Shown here in pieces: positions 62,337 to 64,000 of a stretch of 64,000 nucleotides of DNA (positions are counted from its first letter, which is position 1; each line of letters starts with the position of its first letter). Source of the stretch: Pleurotus djamor (Eukaryota; Basidiomycota; Agaricomycetes; Agaricales; Pleurotaceae); NCBI GenBank assembly GCA_029747585.1, contig JAPEVF010000130.1, positions 1 to 64,000 of the forward strand, in the 5' to 3' direction. The position numbers and the translations under genes are program-made. Below the pieces are notes generated by a model, which did no database searches, had not been told where the DNA came from, and saw nothing but the letters and a program-made list of their open reading frames with translations.

Positions 62337-63061
62337 CGTCTCACCGGACACGGATGTCGTATAAAATCCGGAAACATCATATCCACAGCTCTTCAGCATC
62401 CCTCGGTCAATTCAACGGTGAGCAACCTACCTCCGAGCTTAATCATTCAGACACTGACGGGCCTTCTTCTTGAGTCAGCCGTTCAATTGCTTCATCTCGT
62501 GAGCTTTTCCTACTTCGTACACCGTTACTTGCTCAAGTACTTACGGACTGAATTCCAGAGTCGACCATGCGTCCTGCCTTTGTTCTCTTCGCCATCGCCG
62601 CCGCCGTTGTCGCTCGCCCTGCGACCTCTGACGCCGAGCTCATCAACCACCTCAAGCAGACCGGCGAATTGGACACCCTCCTTGAGAACGCTTTCCAAGG
62701 CTTCCTCGATGAAGTCGACGGAACCGACGGAAAAATCTTTGACAAGATCAAGAGTGTCGGTTCCTCTATCAAGAAAGCTGCTGACGATGCCGGTGTCACA
62801 GATGCTCTCAAGGAGGTTGGAGCACATGCCTTGGAGGTCGGCAAGACCGCTCTCAAGGAGGCTGCGACGGATGTGATCAAGACCAACGTCGCACACCACG
62901 CTGAGAAATTGAAGCCTGGCGCGAAGCGCAGTGTTGATGAGGTCGACCAGGTGGCTGAGCTGGCTGCCCAGGAGTGGATTGACAAGCAGGACGAGGCTAC
63001 TCTCAATTCCCTCGTCCGCGGCGCTCTTTTGCTCAATGCGCTCGACTAGCGTAGCATCAGC
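62337..63061 (+). repeat. Right arm of the inverted repeat
   Basis: Mirror copy of 60666-61393. Starts near CCGTCTCACCGGACACGG upstream of a GTATAAAA box and ends with GTAGCATCA just after the stop codon. Confidence 0.85.
62567..63049 (+). CDS. Small secreted cysteine-free protein, right copy
   Basis: Same 160-residue product as the left copy with Phe at 58 and Ser at 66. Signal peptide, helical body and the KPGAKR site are all kept, and most codon choices are identical, so the pair is recent or kept alike by gene conversion. The leader has a GTGAGC...CAG pair compatible with a 5' UTR intron (about 62418-62477) and an ATAAAA box near 62360. Divergent to the left copy. Confidence 0.8.
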   Translation: MRPAFVLFAIAAAVVARPATSDAELINHLKQTGELDTLLENAFQGFLDEVDGTDGKIFDKIKSVGSSIKKAADDAGVTDALKEVGAHALEVGKTALKEAATDVIKTNVAHHAEKLKPGAKRSVDEVDQVAELAAQEWIDKQDEATLNSLVRGALLLNALD

Positions 63062-64000
63062 ATCTTCATGGATGTACTGCAGTCCCCTAGTATAATCTTT
63101 ATCTCCGGACTCAATAGGCCCTACATCTGTCTGAACTCTTGAATATATCTTGCTTACGCAAGGCAAGCCGCAATACTGGGGTCATTGTCAACCAAACTTC
63201 GAAGACTCTCCCGCTCGTTCTGTCTAAAAGAGGCCCGAGTTCTCTATTGAAAACAGTCAAGATGCGAGTTTAGAATGGATAGAATACCGACTCATATGCC
63301 AAGCATCCAAAGAGCCTCGGGTGCTCCGTTCTTTCGCAGCGATCATGTTGCTGCTCCTGAGTGAAAAGGAGATTCGACAGGGATGCTGGGCACGTCGGCG
63401 CTTCCAAGCAGACGCCACCAACCTTACACCCTACACCAACCTCATGATATGACTCCTCCATTCGGTTCTGTTCTTCAACGTCGCAATGAGCTACGTCATC
63501 CATTTAGAGACTCTGAAAGTCTCAATGCTCCCAGAATCCCAGGGACTATAAGCAATCCACTGGGCGGGCTACTCGATGCAGCGTCTCATTGCAATGAAAT
63601 CGACGTTCGAGTTGGTACCTTCATTTTCGAGCCTTGTATAGACTTATAACTCAAGGACTTACCCCATAGAGTGCTCACGCTAGGATTTGTGGTCGCTGCT
63701 TTGCTTTGGCTGCACTAGCTTCCGAGATATCAATCATCTTGATTCATCAGGCTCGAGGTTGACCTGAAATACCTGTTGTTAGCACAAGGCGCAGCGAAAA
63801 TAATCGACAATGATTTACGCATGGTACGTAGGGCAAGTCACCTGATTGGACCCGTTTGTTTGCTCAAATGGTCATTCATGGCCACCGTTCAAGCAGCCAC
63901 ACCTCGTTCCAACCACTTAACTTGCCACTCAATCTCATTCCCTGACATGGACTCCGCTCGGGTCTCTACGTTCTGCGACGAACTCAGGCTTCATGAAGTC
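63062..64000. other. Right end, no gene seen
   Basis: Short frames only, none with a recognisable domain or splice support. The 3' flank of the secreted-protein gene occupies its beginning. Confidence 0.35.

Noticed and set aside
62525..63166. Long open frames antisense and out of frame to the secreted-protein genes (also 60692-61195)
   Set aside because: They repeat on both arms and exist because of the strong codon bias of the real 160-residue frames; the signal peptide and conserved differences support only the latter.

Overview
The window looks like nuclear DNA of a wood- or litter-decaying mushroom-forming fungus (Basidiomycota, Agaricomycetes). Genes are split by many introns of roughly 45-80 bases with GT-AG ends, several exons are only 8-22 bases, and the content includes two laccases, two class II heme peroxidases with the residues of versatile peroxidases, and F-box proteins. 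Genus and species cannot be told from the sequence. The ten N positions mostly sit beside homopolymer runs and look like consensus uncertainty.

Left part (1-12.4 kb): an edge-truncated F-box gene, a small single-pass membrane protein gene with a decayed copy beside it, a many-intron phosphate/proton symporter, an F-box/leucine-rich gene and an unrecognised 443-residue protein. About 3 kb without a convincing gene follows.

Middle part (12.4-46.9 kb): a 19-exon laccase, then an accessory stretch built of repeated modules. Two paralogous genes, called X here (15.9-18.2 and 26.4-28.3 kb), and two copies of a second family, Y (22.9-24.7 and 29.7-31.6 kb; a third, inverted, at 57.9-59.7 kb), encode Ser/Thr/Pro-rich, basic, probably nuclear proteins. 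The Y proteins carry an AT-hook (RGRPR). The Y copies lie in duplicated segments of 3-4 kb. All five promoters share one compound palindromic element 85-106 bases before the start codon. After this come a second laccase with fewer introns, two tandem peroxidases and a PLP-dependent class V aminotransferase.

Right part (46.9-64 kb): a secreted Kre9/Knh1-type protein, a small predicted nuclear protein, an OPT-family oligopeptide transporter, a GPI-type cupredoxin, the third Y segment, and a head-to-head inverted pair of nearly identical genes for a 160-residue cysteine-free secreted protein.

Laccases and peroxidases would act outside the cell on lignin and phenolics. The phosphate and oligopeptide carriers take up nutrients, and the Kre9-like and cupredoxin proteins belong to the cell surface. 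The X/Y family is the most novel content: duplicated, partly decaying, with a shared promoter signature, and no function that can be assigned from sequence alone.
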